From assembly GCA_937889595.1 (NCBI GenBank), contig CALAOR010000014.1:1-64000 (forward strand): a DNA stretch of 64,000 nt, given 5' to 3'. Position numbers and translations under genes: made by a program. The first letter of the stretch is position 1; every line of letters begins with the position of its first letter. The notes under the pieces were generated by a model. That model was not told where the DNA came from. It did no database searches and saw only the letters and a list, made by a program, of their open reading frames with translations. This document shows, piece by piece, positions 1 to 8,629 of this stretch. The stretch comes from an uncultured bacterium (GTDB lineage Bacteria; Oederibacteriota; PGYV01; Palsa-1178).

Positions 1-93
1 CCATGTACCATCATGTACCATTCGCAGTAGCTCAGGTACATGACACGGTTCGCAGCAGCTTAAGGTACATGGTATACTTTTCCGACAGTCTCT
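1..93. repeat. CATGTACC hairpin repeat (family A), copy 1
   Basis: Contains CATGTACC and GGTACATG arms around a short loop with the core GAGCTACTGCGAA. The reverse complement of this stretch, including the flanking gactgtcggaaaag, matches 30591-30690 almost base for base; shorter copies lie at 54701-54760 and 56455-56514. It is non-coding and sits downstream of the 110-2731 gene. Confidence 0.8.
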
Positions 94-109
94 CTATAAC
101 TAACCGGGA

Positions 110-2731
110 TTAATAATTTAACAAAACCTTAAAGATCAAATTACTGCTGAACTTCCCGTCCTTATCAACCTGCCCGCTAACCCCTATGTCCAGCGGCACA
201 TTCATGAAAACTTCGGTTTCCAGGTGCAGCGCAACTCCGTATGACAACTGGCTTTGCATTTCAGTAAAGGCGCTGTCGCAGAATACGCTGCCCACTACAT
301 CCTGGAAAAATATATTCGGGTTCCATAGCCCGGTGTGCAGTTCCAGCAAAGGCTTGAATATTTCGGCGCTGCCGTATATGCCTTTTTTTCCAAGCGCTTT
401 GTCCGCATATCCCCTTACATCTCCCATCAAATCCGATGTTTCGCTTGTACTTTTGATAAAGCCTGTTCTTATCTTCATGACAGAGGCCCCGAGGTACTGG
501 TTCACATCCAGCTCTGCTTTAAATGATTCAACCTGCCTGTTTGAACCGAGCCACGGCTGCTGTATATATGACGCGAGAAATACCGAACCGTTTGTCAGGG
601 TATACAGAAAATCAGCGGTAACATAAGGTATGAGTTGTTTCTGGCCCGTGCTTCCTTTATAGGCATATACCAAAGCCGGCTTTATGCTTGATATGCCCCC
701 CAGCAGGCTTGTATAAACCGGGCCTTCCATGCCTATGGCAAAATAGTTTTCAAGAGACTGGTAATTCACGGATATTACAGCCGGATTCAGGAAATACATC
801 CCTGCGTTTATGATGGTCCCGGCTTTTTTTGAGACAGAATCATAAAATACCGAGGCATCGTAATAAAAATCCCCTGCCGCGTCAGTGCCCATGAGCCCCG
901 CCCCTGCCGCGTATGCGCCGTCATTCCGGTAATCAAAGTAAGGGTACCTTATTTTCGGATAAAGCGTCGCCAGGTCATCCAGATAGGAGCCTTTTGTAAA
1001 GGAAGGCAGGACCCTCGGCCGGGGTTCCTCTGCCGCGTATTTTTCAGGCCTGATCCTTTCAGGCCTGAATTTCTTTTTGTAAATATCAAACCCTTTCAGA
1101 TCAACCCCCACAAAATATATATCGTTATTTATTTCATCAAAGGCGGTTTCATGCGCCGTGCCGTTTGTGGTCAGCCTGTATGTTTTTTTGTCCTTCGTGT
1201 CATAGCAGTACAGGCGTTTCGCGCCGTCCATGTTTGAGGAATAAAAGATCCTGTCTTTGTATACCGATGCCGCATCCTCGGTCCAGGGCGTGTCTATTAT
1301 TTTTGTCATGGTTTTATCATTAATATTCAGTTCATATATGCCGCTGTTTTCCTTTTCAGGCCTCGCGCTCACAATGAATATATTTTTATCCCTGTATGCC
1401 GACATGCCGGTGATCGTATAGGGTACCTCAAACAACTCCTGTTTTGAATTTGTGGCGGCATCATACAGCATGATCTTTGACCCGTATTTGTATGTTTGAT
1501 TCCCGGAATAAATTATAGTATTTGCGCTTGCCGGGCAAAATGAGCTTATTGAGTCCCTGAAAAGCTCCTTTTCCTTTCCTGTTTCCATGTCTTTCTCGCA
1601 TAGAACAGAATCAAAACCGTATCCGGATTCATACCGGTTAGGATATGGGAACCCGAGTTGTTCCACGGTAAAGTACAGTTTTTCCCTAAAAAACCTTAAG
1701 CCTGGATTTATATGGCTTGTCCTGCTTATTATTTCCTTTTCCTCCCCTGTCCTTAAGTCGCACTCTATCACATTATGAAAACCCCATGTGTCATAAACGC
1801 CTGTTTTTACAGCCTTGTTGTTTATGTAATAAAGCCTGCCTATGTGTATGACCGGCGAATCCGTGTAAAATCCCCTGTCGGTTATTTTTATGCCTTCCAT
1901 TTTATAATTTTTGTATTTTTCCTTTGCGCTAAGCGACCACTCCTTCCACAGTTCCTCGGTTGACTTGCCGTACACTTCGCGGAAGGTATTGTCCATGGCG
2001 ATGGCAGGCAGGACAAAAGTGAGATAAGATAATAACGAAGCCCCGTAACTTTCAAAAATTTTGCCGAACTTGTCCTCCCCGTATGTTTTTGAGAGATATC
2101 CGAAGAACTCCCCGCCGAAAAGGTACGGCGCGTTTCCATAAGGATACTCAAAAGGCGCGTAAGAGGCTTTCACAAGGTCCGGGGATTTTCCTTCGGAAAT
2201 AAGCGCCGCTATGAACGGCTCAAGTTCGGAATTATTCAGCCTTCCCGAGTACCTGGATATCTGTGATTCATCATAAACAGCTATGCCTTCGAGCATCCAA
2301 TCCGGCGCGAAAATTCCCGGCGACACTATGTCGCCGAATATACCTGCAAGCACCGAGGGCGCCCCGCTTTTTTTCAGCATCTGAAGCATGTGTGTGTACT
2401 CGTGTACCCCGACGGACCTGAACCAGCGTTCTTCATTATCATCATAATTGAAAAGCGATATCCGGCGGTAAACCGGGTCGGCGATACCCTGCGAATACTG
2501 CCCCGCGTCTTCGAGCAGCAAAGGCATATCCGCCAGTTTATTTCCGATAATACCCTCGGGGATATCTTTATAGGTTTCAAGCTCGGATAAAAGCAGTTCC
2601 GCCCTTTCTTCGTACCCGGACGGAAAAAAGAGGGTGAACTGGCCGGTTTTATAGACCTGCATGTCTAAAAAAGCGGATAGACAGCCTGCGGTTGAGATGA
2701 TCAAAACTATAATTAACAGGATTTTTTTCAA
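110..2731 (-). CDS. Secreted gluzincin-type peptidase / beta-propeller / barrel-like protein
   Basis: 873 residues starting at TTG, with AGGGG upstream and a hydrophobic signal peptide (residues 1-20, with a possible lipobox TAGC). Residues ~100-160 carry HEYTH, an HExxH zinc motif, followed by WMLEGIAVY, the downstream glutamate expected of gluzincins (peptidase MA-like clan). Residues ~280-570 contain repeated short beta-blade segments (YYINNKAV, IFYSSNMDGAK, IYFVGVD) like TolB/WD40-type propellers. The last ~270 residues alternate aromatic beta strands and end in a terminal LNY, as in an outer membrane barrel. Such proteins are thought to act at the cell surface; substrate unknown. No operon partner is visible. 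The metal motif is intact, so activity is plausible. Confidence 0.7.
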   Translation of the reverse strand: MKKILLIIVLIISTAGCLSAFLDMQVYKTGQFTLFFPSGYEERAELLLSELETYKDIPEGIIGNKLADMPLLLEDAGQYSQGIADPVYRRISLFNYDDNEERWFRSVGVHEYTHMLQMLKKSGAPSVLAGIFGDIVSPGIFAPDWMLEGIAVYDESQISRYSGRLNNSELEPFIAALISEGKSPDLVKASYAPFEYPYGNAPYLFGGEFFGYLSKTYGEDKFGKIFESYGASLLSYLTFVLPAIAMDNTFREVYGKSTEELWKEWSLSAKEKYKNYKMEGIKITDRGFYTDSPVIHIGRLYYINNKAVKTGVYDTWGFHNVIECDLRTGEEKEIISRTSHINPGLRFFREKLYFTVEQLGFPYPNRYESGYGFDSVLCEKDMETGKEKELFRDSISSFCPASANTIIYSGNQTYKYGSKIMLYDAATNSKQELFEVPYTITGMSAYRDKNIFIVSARPEKENSGIYELNINDKTMTKIIDTPWTEDAASVYKDRIFYSSNMDGAKRLYCYDTKDKKTYRLTTNGTAHETAFDEINNDIYFVGVDLKGFDIYKKKFRPERIRPEKYAAEEPRPRVLPSFTKGSYLDDLATLYPKIRYPYFDYRNDGAYAAGAGLMGTDAAGDFYYDASVFYDSVSKKAGTIINAGMYFLNPAVISVNYQSLENYFAIGMEGPVYTSLLGGISSIKPALVYAYKGSTGQKQLIPYVTADFLYTLTNGSVFLASYIQQPWLGSNRQVESFKAELDVNQYLGASVMKIRTGFIKSTSETSDLMGDVRGYADKALGKKGIYGSAEIFKPLLELHTGLWNPNIFFQDVVGSVFCDSAFTEMQSQLSYGVALHLETEVFMNVPLDIGVSGQVDKDGKFSSNLIFKVLLNY

Positions 2732-2780
2732 GTTTTGTTTCCCCTGGTCTTATTCTTTAAATTTTTTTTGTTCATGCAGG

Positions 2781-2830
2781 CGCAGCCCCCTTGACCGCCG
2801 GAACTTAAGCGAAGGAGGTTCCTGGCTGCG
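2781..2830. repeat. Imperfect palindrome (CGCAGCC / GGCTGCG)
   Basis: CGCAGCC at 2781-2787 pairs with GGCTGCG at 2824-2830, enclosing a nested GGAAC/GTTCC pair. The middle resembles a degenerate member of the CCGCCGAAGC...GCGAAGGCGG hairpin family seen at 43888-43913 and 47464-47493. The rest of 2732-3103 is AT-rich with no gene or motif that I recognise. Confidence 0.4.
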
Positions 2831-3103
2831 TACTTTGTGCTAACGCGGTGTTCGCGCGTTTGTATGAACTTTTCAGCAGTTTGCGTGTATTCATGTTTCA
2901 ACAATATATCATAATTAAAAATAATTAGTAAGTATAAATCCCTGAAATTGGATGCCCGTAATTGACGAAATTCGCAATTGGCTATATATCTGATATGTCC
3001 AAAATTATCATGCAGTCAGGCTTAAGTCCAGCGCTGCCGATGGGTGACCACTGACCCAATTAGTATACAAATTATAGATTGAGCCCATAATACAAACCAA
3101 CGT

Positions 3104-3688
3104 CTACGGCGTCTTTGTGGTGCCTTTGGGGTTGCACATTTTGTCGTCAGGAACATCCATGGGAGAAGATATATGGATCATTTTTTTATCATGTACCGTG
3201 CCTTTTCCCGGCAGGGTAAGATTTGAATACGGTTTCAGCACCAGCGCATTTACATTGAACAAAACTTCCTTAAAAAACTTTTCAACGCCTGCCTCTATGG
3301 ACTTATCCTCTTTGTCCTTTGTAAGCGCCACGAGTTGGTTGAGGTAATGATTCATCTTGAAAGCATGATATTTTATAAGGTCAACAATTTTGATTGAAGG
3401 CTTTCTGTAACCAACTTCAAGTTTCAGGTCTAAAACTTTGCCATAATCCATCAAATCTTTTATGGACAGTTCCGTGTCCAGAGAAGACTCTATCTTTGAT
3501 ATCCTGCTCTGTGTGCACCCGATTTTTTCAGCCATTTGTTTTTGTGTAAGCCCGTGCTTGCATCTTAACACCACAAGGAATTTGGAGACTTGCTTGTTTT
3601 CTATCTCTTTGACAGCCTTATCCTTAAACTCAGCGTCAGCATCCGAATCCTTTATCATTGCCCGAATACTATTATACTGTTTACCCAT
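3104..3688 (-). CDS. XRE/HigA-like HTH antitoxin
   Basis: 194 residues from the ATG at 3688, which has a strong GGAGG about 6 bases upstream; a further upstream in-frame start lacks one. Residues ~45-90 form a helix-turn-helix of the Cro/CI type (GLTQKQMAEKIGCTQSRISK). The C-terminal ~90 residues are helical and unrecognised. The order with a RelE/ParE-like fragment directly upstream (3711-3854) is that of HigBA-type systems, where the antitoxin follows the toxin and represses the operon. Here only the regulator appears whole, so it may be a solitary repressor. Confidence 0.75.
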   Translation of the reverse strand: MGKQYNSIRAMIKDSDADAEFKDKAVKEIENKQVSKFLVVLRCKHGLTQKQMAEKIGCTQSRISKIESSLDTELSIKDLMDYGKVLDLKLEVGYRKPSIKIVDLIKYHAFKMNHYLNQLVALTKDKEDKSIEAGVEKFFKEVLFNVNALVLKPYSNLTLPGKGTVHDKKMIHISSPMDVPDDKMCNPKGTTKTP

Positions 3689-3710
3689 TTTGCCCTCCTT
3701 TTCTAATCCA

Positions 3711-3854
3711 CTATGTATCAAGATTATCAATCACAGCGGTTAATTCTTCCGGGTGTTTCTTTGAATAATACTTAAAATCCCTGTTATACTGGTCTGTCGG
3801 TTCCACACACCACAACGCCATAAATTCCCGATCCGTATCATTGACCAATATTCC
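3711..3854 (-). pseudogene. RelE/ParE-family toxin remnant
   Basis: Translating the minus strand gives a reading frame ending ...DFKYYSKKHPEELTAVID followed by two more codons' worth of NLDT and a TAG at 3711. It also contains REFMALWCVEPTDQYNRDF. This resembles the middle of RelE/ParE-like toxins that precede XRE antitoxins, from memory of the family. No suitable start codon is found in frame, and the stop comes where the family normally continues with the catalytic C-terminus, so the gene looks truncated at both ends. It ends 22 bases before the antitoxin start. Confidence 0.5.
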
Positions 3855-3992
3855 ATATTGGAATATTACACCAACAATACTGTTTTGTCAATTTATTTTT
3901 ATACTTGTTCCATATTCTGCCATTACCGTAAAGTTTGTGCCCTGGTGCCTCACATTTCATACACAATCGCCCCTTTAAACGGCATTTAAAGC

Positions 3993-4110
3993 CGCGGAAG
4001 AGGCAGTCGTCGGGTCTTTTATCAGCGGTTCCATGGAGATGCCATAAAAAAACTTTAGTTATGAACATACTCCGGTTAAATAAAAGCTATAAGTGAGGTC
4101 TGGCCCCTTC
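3993..4110. repeat. Repeat family D copy 1 (ends in ggtctggcccc)
   Basis: This stretch begins CGCGGAAGAGGCAGT and ends AAGTGAGGTCTGGCCCCTTC. It is similar along its whole length to 56578-56692 and 60611-60723. Read on the minus strand it encodes a broken protein piece (LHGTADKRPDDCLFRG) shared with the other copies, so the repeat carries a gene-end relic plus a REP-like tail. Confidence 0.7.
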
Positions 4111-4347
4111 CTCTCGCTTTTCCCAGTAGCTGTTCCCTTCTATCTGATGAATAAGCACATTTTTTGTCATGCTTATGTAGAAAACCCGTTCATCATCATT
4201 GTTACAGCTTTCCATGATGACTATATTTTTTGACCAGCTGATTTCTTGCACCAGCGGTGCAAATTTTGGCTTATCATGATAATAAAGATAAAAGGAAGTC
4301 ACATGATAAACAGCCCCGGGTATTAAAATCCGTAATTGTCTGCCCAT
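4111..4347 (-). pseudogene. Mosaic relic: REP-associated transposase start joined to DUF1016 fragment
   Basis: The ATG at 4347 opens MGRQLRILIPGAVYHVTS, the characteristic start of Y1/REP-associated tyrosine transposases (RayT; usual form MARPLRIEYPGAVYHVTSRG). After about 25 residues it runs into PLVQEISWSKNIVIMESC and VLIHQIEGNSYWEK, which closely match residues ~95-150 of the DUF1016 protein at 58558-59568. The frame then enters the repeat tail at 4110. Two unrelated gene pieces are fused head to tail; neither can be functional. Confidence 0.7.
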
Positions 4348-4357
4348 CAAAGCCCCC

Positions 4358-4867
4358 CTAAATTGGCTTAACAGTACCGGCTTTAAACCCATATTTACCG
4401 GCTGCGGTTTTAGGTTTGTCTGTCAATTGCCTTAGCACATCAAAGATTATAACAAAGTTTTCATCATGTTTTTTTAGTTTATCGAGTATTTGTTTATGGG
4501 TCGAAAGGTATTCACGCATTTTAATAAAAGCACTTACAACAGCTATGCTTACCTGCACTGCACGTTTACTTTTAAGAACACTGGAAAGCATTACGACCCC
4601 ATGTTCGGTAAAAGCATAAGGTAAATACTTGATATTTGCGCCTCTCTTCAAGGTCACAAATTGTGACCTTGAAGCCACAGCTTCTTTTTCATCCAGCTGA
4701 AACATGAAATTCTCCGGAAACCGCTCAACATTTCTTTTGACAGCCTGATTCAGTACTTTTGTCCCAATTCCATAAAACACCGCAAGATCATTGTCCAGCA
4801 TAACCTTTTGACCCCGAATAAGATAAATCTTTTGCACAACACTTTCAACCGGTATCAAATCCTCCAT
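4358..4867 (-). CDS. ORF6N domain DNA-binding protein
   Basis: 169 residues from the ATG at 4867 (GGGGTGG upstream); a GTG three codons earlier is an alternative. The N-terminal ~100 residues are the ORF6N domain: VQKIYLIRGQKVMLDNDLAV, then LNQAVKRNVERFPENFMFQL and YLPYAFTEHGVVML. The tail is a helical segment. ORF6N proteins are small DNA-binding proteins common in phages and mobile regions, often beside DUF1016 nucleases. A truncated paralogue lies at 58210-58521. The promoter at 4912-4940 carries the AGTATAC inverted repeat shared with the two DUF1016 genes at 59-60 kb. Confidence 0.85.
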   Translation of the reverse strand: MEDLIPVESVVQKIYLIRGQKVMLDNDLAVFYGIGTKVLNQAVKRNVERFPENFMFQLDEKEAVASRSQFVTLKRGANIKYLPYAFTEHGVVMLSSVLKSKRAVQVSIAVVSAFIKMREYLSTHKQILDKLKKHDENFVIIFDVLRQLTDKPKTAAGKYGFKAGTVKPI

Positions 4868-4911
4868 CTGAACCACCCCTCTATTTGAAGTGTATAACCC
4901 TTGTGTAAATA

Positions 4912-4940
4912 AGTATACATGTTGTATAATATGGTGTCAA
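4912..4940 (-). promoter_or_regulatory. Sigma-70 promoter with AGTATAC operator for ORF6N gene
   Basis: On the minus strand TTGACA (4935-4940) and TATACT (4912-4917) are separated by exactly 17 bases. An inverted repeat AGTATAC-N5-GTATAAT (4912-4930) covers the -10 and half the spacer, as an operator would. The same layout occurs at 59608-59636 and 60250-60278. Confidence 0.8.
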
Positions 4941-5021
4941 GTTTTTTTTAAGTTGTAGGCATTATTTTTGATATATCAGAATATCCGGTATGAAAAGAAA
5001 CGTAAATCTCAGATTGTCAAT

Positions 5022-5049
5022 GCTGTAAGCAAGGTCTGACCCCGTCCAT
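5022..5049. repeat. REP-like ggtctgaccccgtcc tail
   Basis: A short copy of the GTAAGCAAGGTCTGACCCC element that also ends repeat family D and recurs at 59774-59803 and 62275-62305. It lies in the otherwise empty 4941-5118 spacer, which is very AT-rich around 5050-5090. Confidence 0.55.
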
Positions 5050-5118
5050 ATCATATTTATATATATTTATATATTTATTATTTATGGCGTTAATTTCGGT
5101 TATAGGCAGATCTAAAAT

Positions 5119-6240
5119 TTACGTTGTTAATAATTTTTTGCATAATTTGAACGCTTCTTCATAAGTTTTTCCGACATTTTTCCATAACCAAGTTTCTGTT
5201 TTTTTAGACAATTTTTCTGCATTGATGATATATTTGTCCTCACCTTCTATTATATTTAGAATTCCACCCGCGATAGCCTCACTTGAATAGTCATCAGCAA
5301 CGATTATCAGGTCCCCGATTTCCTCTTTTTTCGCAAGTGCGAATTCAAAGGGGGTGCAAATAACCGGGCGGCCTCCCGCAAGAACCAAGGGTATTGTTCC
5401 GCTTGAAGCTTGGCCCTGTTTCTGATACGCAAATATACCGGCGTGAGATTCTTGTATGAGTTTTATTTGTTCTCCGCGCGTCAGGAATTTTTCCACTATT
5501 TTTACATTTTTTGAAAGTCCCAAGTCTTTTATCATGTTCCTTAGTTCATCGGGAAAAAGCTTCTGTACTGCGAATTGAGGCTGGGATGATCCCGCAATCA
5601 CATACTTAATATTGTGGCCAGCTTTTATCAATTCCATAATTGAAACTAATACTTTTTCCAGGCCTTTTTTTTGCTTGAGAAAACCGATGGTACAAAATTT
5701 CCAAGTCATCGTGCCTTTTTTCCCCATTGCAGGTGGTTTATAAACGATTTTTGGGACGCCGTGCGGGACTACGGCAATCTTAGAACCTATATCTGTCATA
5801 TTCTTGCAAAGTGTGTCTTTTGAGTACCGTGACAAAACAAAAGTAAGGATACTCTTCCTGATAAGATTCTCCAGTATTTCCATCCTGCTCTTATTGTCTT
5901 CATTTCTGTTCATTGTGGTGTGTAGGGTGCTGATAACCGGTTTCCTGATCTGGTCCATAAAATAGTATATATTTTCGCCGTTTGTCCCGCCCCATATGCC
6001 AAACTCATGCTGTAGACACACTGCGGAACAGTCAGACACTGATATCTGCTTTGCCAGTTTTCGTAGTTCTTCCCGTTTTTTTACATCGGCATGCCCGGCC
6101 GTGTTACGAGTCATGTTTACACCGTAGTGAAGGGCGTATTTTTCGTGGCTTAAACGTGGCATGGAATCAATCAGGTCCGCTGCATAACAAGCAATACCAC
6201 ACCGTGTTTCCGGAAAAGTCGATACATGGGCTATTTTCAT
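5119..6240 (-). CDS. GT4-like glycosyltransferase (group 1)
   Basis: 373 residues from the ATG at 6240, with GGAG 6 bases upstream; a TTG four codons earlier is less likely. The N-terminal Rossmann-like half begins KIAHVSTFPETRCGIACYAAD, and the C-terminal half holds the group-1 nucleotide-sugar site (IAVVPHGVP, FCTIGFLKQKKGLEKVLVS, then GIFAYQKQGQASSGTIPLVL and PVICTPFEFALAKKEEIGDL). It probably transfers a sugar in the cytoplasm; donor and acceptor unknown. It follows the DUF4062 gene by 15 bases, so the two are probably one transcript. Its AT-rich composition suggests acquisition. Confidence 0.8.
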   Translation of the reverse strand: MKIAHVSTFPETRCGIACYAADLIDSMPRLSHEKYALHYGVNMTRNTAGHADVKKREELRKLAKQISVSDCSAVCLQHEFGIWGGTNGENIYYFMDQIRKPVISTLHTTMNRNEDNKSRMEILENLIRKSILTFVLSRYSKDTLCKNMTDIGSKIAVVPHGVPKIVYKPPAMGKKGTMTWKFCTIGFLKQKKGLEKVLVSIMELIKAGHNIKYVIAGSSQPQFAVQKLFPDELRNMIKDLGLSKNVKIVEKFLTRGEQIKLIQESHAGIFAYQKQGQASSGTIPLVLAGGRPVICTPFEFALAKKEEIGDLIIVADDYSSEAIAGGILNIIEGEDKYIINAEKLSKKTETWLWKNVGKTYEEAFKLCKKLLTT

Positions 6241-6255
6241 ATATTTCTCCAAGCG

Positions 6256-7344
6256 TTATTGGATTTGCATCTTTAGGTCCGATACTTCACAGCAAAATTC
6301 GTGCTGATCCCCCCAGGCAAGCAGGGCTAAATTTGGAAGCCCATCAAACACAAAATAATCCTCGTAGATCATTTTTCCATCGAGTTTCAATACTATGTTA
6401 CCCGATGCAAACCTTTCCAGTATAAAATCTCCAGTCTGTTTGCCCTGTGTGCCTTCAAGCGGTGTATTTACTCCAATGCGAAGTCCTCCTTTGTATGATG
6501 CTTTGAACCAGTACGGATCATCGATATTTTTTGCCACATGAAACACTATATTGTGACCAAATGTTTGGATTGTGCCGCCGCTGAAAATGTATTCTTTTGA
6601 ATTATAGTATTTAAAACCAAACCTGAAATAATCCGATTTCGTTTCCAATTTCCATGTAAGCCTGATATTTTTTCTTTGATATTTGGCCAATGAAATTTGA
6701 AAGTTGTCAGCGCGTTGCGGCGCCTGACGATTTACCAATTTTAAATTTCCAAAAATTATTTCCTCGACAACATTACTTGCGTTTATGTTTGATATTATGT
6801 TTTGGCTGTTTTTATCGTTTGCGTGACCCCGGAGTATATCATATGCATCACCGAGAGCGTTCCTTAAATGTTTCTTTAATTCTTTGTGGCTGTTAAACAG
6901 TTGATACAGCACCCCAATCATGCTGACTCTTTCACGGAATGCATGCACCAAAAAAATCTGGTTTGGGTCAAGGTCATGAGGTTTTACCTCAATATTGCTG
7001 AAAAACAGCAGCACTTCAATCTTTTCGCCGCGTTGTATTGCCTCAATAGTACGGTCAAACTCTTCTTCAGTACCGGAATCAGCACGGGGAGTCGACGTAC
7101 CCATCCTTTCTCCAACGACGCAGATCAAGATGTCTAAATTTTTTGTCTGCCGATTTATCACATCTTGGCTGTACATGGCTTTTCCTGCAGCTATATCCTT
7201 GGGCCATTCAACCACGGTCAGCCCTGGACCGCCTATCTTGACCGCCCGTTTTGAAAAATCATTTATTTCATTTAAAATTATTTTCCTTTCGCGTTCCAAT
7301 CCGTCTGGGGAAGAGATAAAAATTCTGTAATGTTCCGAGTTCAT
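6256..7344 (-). CDS. DUF4062 protein with C-terminal beta-rich domain
   Basis: 362 residues, ATG at 7344. Residues 5-110 are a DUF4062 domain: RIFISSPDGLERERKIILNE, then DILICVVGERMGTSTPRADS and EEFDRTIEAIQRGEKIEVLL. This Rossmann/TIR-SLOG-like fold often fronts NTPase effectors in immunity-like loci. There is no NTPase here. After a helical linker (~residues 150-215) the last ~145 residues are beta-rich (FGHNIVFHVAKNIDDPYWFK, GNIVLKLDGKMIYEDYFVF) and look like a jelly-roll or carbohydrate-binding fold, which I cannot name. It is co-transcribed with the downstream glycosyltransferase. A sensor or effector role is inference. Confidence 0.65.
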   Translation of the reverse strand: MNSEHYRIFISSPDGLERERKIILNEINDFSKRAVKIGGPGLTVVEWPKDIAAGKAMYSQDVINRQTKNLDILICVVGERMGTSTPRADSGTEEEFDRTIEAIQRGEKIEVLLFFSNIEVKPHDLDPNQIFLVHAFRERVSMIGVLYQLFNSHKELKKHLRNALGDAYDILRGHANDKNSQNIISNINASNVVEEIIFGNLKLVNRQAPQRADNFQISLAKYQRKNIRLTWKLETKSDYFRFGFKYYNSKEYIFSGGTIQTFGHNIVFHVAKNIDDPYWFKASYKGGLRIGVNTPLEGTQGKQTGDFILERFASGNIVLKLDGKMIYEDYFVFDGLPNLALLAWGDQHEFCCEVSDLKMQIQ

Positions 7345-7792
7345 ATTGATAACACCCCCGTTTTAATTACTTCCGATATTGTCAGACTTCAAAGATTCCG
7401 TTTATGTAAGTTGTGGACATAAAGCACAAACGGCAGATGTAGTCGGAGTATTTTTCTTACAATTTACAATCATTAAAAAAGTGAAAAAAACAACAAAAAC
7501 AAAAAATATTTTTTTCAAGAATGAGTCTTCTTATATTTTTTTAGCTAGTATTTCCCATAGGATATTCAATGACATACTTATAACACTTAACAAAATAATT
7601 GTCAATTGGCTATTGGTAATATTGATTGTTTTTTACTTTGAATGAAAAACCCCTGTTGTTTTTATCAATTTAGGAAAGAATTAACATCTAACTCTGATGG
7701 TTTTGTAGATTCTATCCCATTTTATTTATTTTCCGGCAAAGCGGATATAAAATCAAGGTCCGTTTCCTGTTGAATTTTGCCATCTTTTTGTT
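7345..7792. other. AT-rich intergenic region
   Basis: About 450 bases of low-GC DNA with poly-A and poly-T runs. One short frame on the plus strand (7379-7645) has a TTG start, no ribosome binding site and low-complexity composition, so I do not call it a gene. No RNA structure or repeat is evident. Confidence 0.5.
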
Positions 7793-8512
7793 TTACATCT
7801 CTTTATTCTGAATTTTTTTAATTGCCTCGTATGCTTTATCATATCCTAATTCCCCAGCGGTACTTAAATCGTCAAGTGCGCCTTGCTTGTCACCTAAACT
7901 ATATTTAGCATTCCCACGGGTATAGTAAGCTTCTGCTAATTTAGGATCGAGTTCTATTGCTTTGTCACAGTCATTAATTGCTTCTATATAGTCGCCTAGT
8001 TCATTTTTATCCAACCCGCGACTGCCGTAAGCATCTGCTAAGTCAGGATTGAGTTCTATTGCCTTGCTGCAATCCTTTATACCGCCTGTATAATCACTTA
8101 GTTGAGCTTTAGCAACACCGCGGATGTAATAACCCTCCGCAAATTTTGGGTCAAGTTCTATTGCTTTGCTGAAATCCAGCATAGCGCTTGCGTTGTCACT
8201 TTGGCTTACTTTAACCATGCCTCGTGTGTAATAAGACATCGCAGTTTTCGGGTCAAGTTCAATTGATTTATTTAAATCTTTAATCGCACCTGCGTAGTCA
8301 CCTAAGTTTAGTTTAGCTGCCCCGCGGGCAAAATATGCTTTCGCAACTTTCGGGTCAAGTGCTATTGCTTTGTTTAAATCCTTAATGCCACTTTCATAAT
8401 CTTTTGAAAGAACTTTTTCAGCCCCTGCTTTAAAGTACTTCTCAGCAGAATTTGAATAAAGCAGAGATGTGAAACAAAGAAGAATAGAAATTAAGACAAT
8501 TAATTTTTTCAT
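7793..8512 (-). CDS. Exported tetratricopeptide repeat protein
   Basis: 239 residues, ATG at 8512 with GGGAGGG 4 bases upstream. A signal peptide (KKLIVLISILLCFTSLLYSNS) precedes about six tandem 34-residue TPR units. Each unit ends in a variant of AIELDPKxAxAYxxRGxxK, for example AIALDPKVAKAYFARGAAKL and SIELDPKTAMSYYTRGMVKV. TPR arrays are protein-protein scaffolds; here it would act in the periplasm or at the envelope. The strong unit-to-unit similarity suggests recent internal duplication. It is a single gene with no clear partner. Confidence 0.85.
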   Translation of the reverse strand: MKKLIVLISILLCFTSLLYSNSAEKYFKAGAEKVLSKDYESGIKDLNKAIALDPKVAKAYFARGAAKLNLGDYAGAIKDLNKSIELDPKTAMSYYTRGMVKVSQSDNASAMLDFSKAIELDPKFAEGYYIRGVAKAQLSDYTGGIKDCSKAIELNPDLADAYGSRGLDKNELGDYIEAINDCDKAIELDPKLAEAYYTRGNAKYSLGDKQGALDDLSTAGELGYDKAYEAIKKIQNKEM

Positions 8513-8629
8513 AAACCCTCCCTGAAGCCTCGTTGACTTTTCAGCTTTACTTACTCCTCAACCATTATCCCTTTTCCTCGCCTTTAACACCACTCTCGTT
8601 TGACGCATATTTGGTCGGGCATTTTTCAA

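Noticed and set aside
3838-4068. 76-residue minus-strand ORF
   Set aside because: It is the repeat D relic read through; degenerate peptide also found in the other copies, no start signals.
4358-4867. Prophage signal from the ORF6N gene
   Set aside because: No integrase, capsid or lysis genes nearby; ORF6N also occurs outside phages.
7379-7645. Small plus-strand ORF
   Set aside because: TTG start without ribosome site, lysine-rich low complexity, AT-rich DNA.
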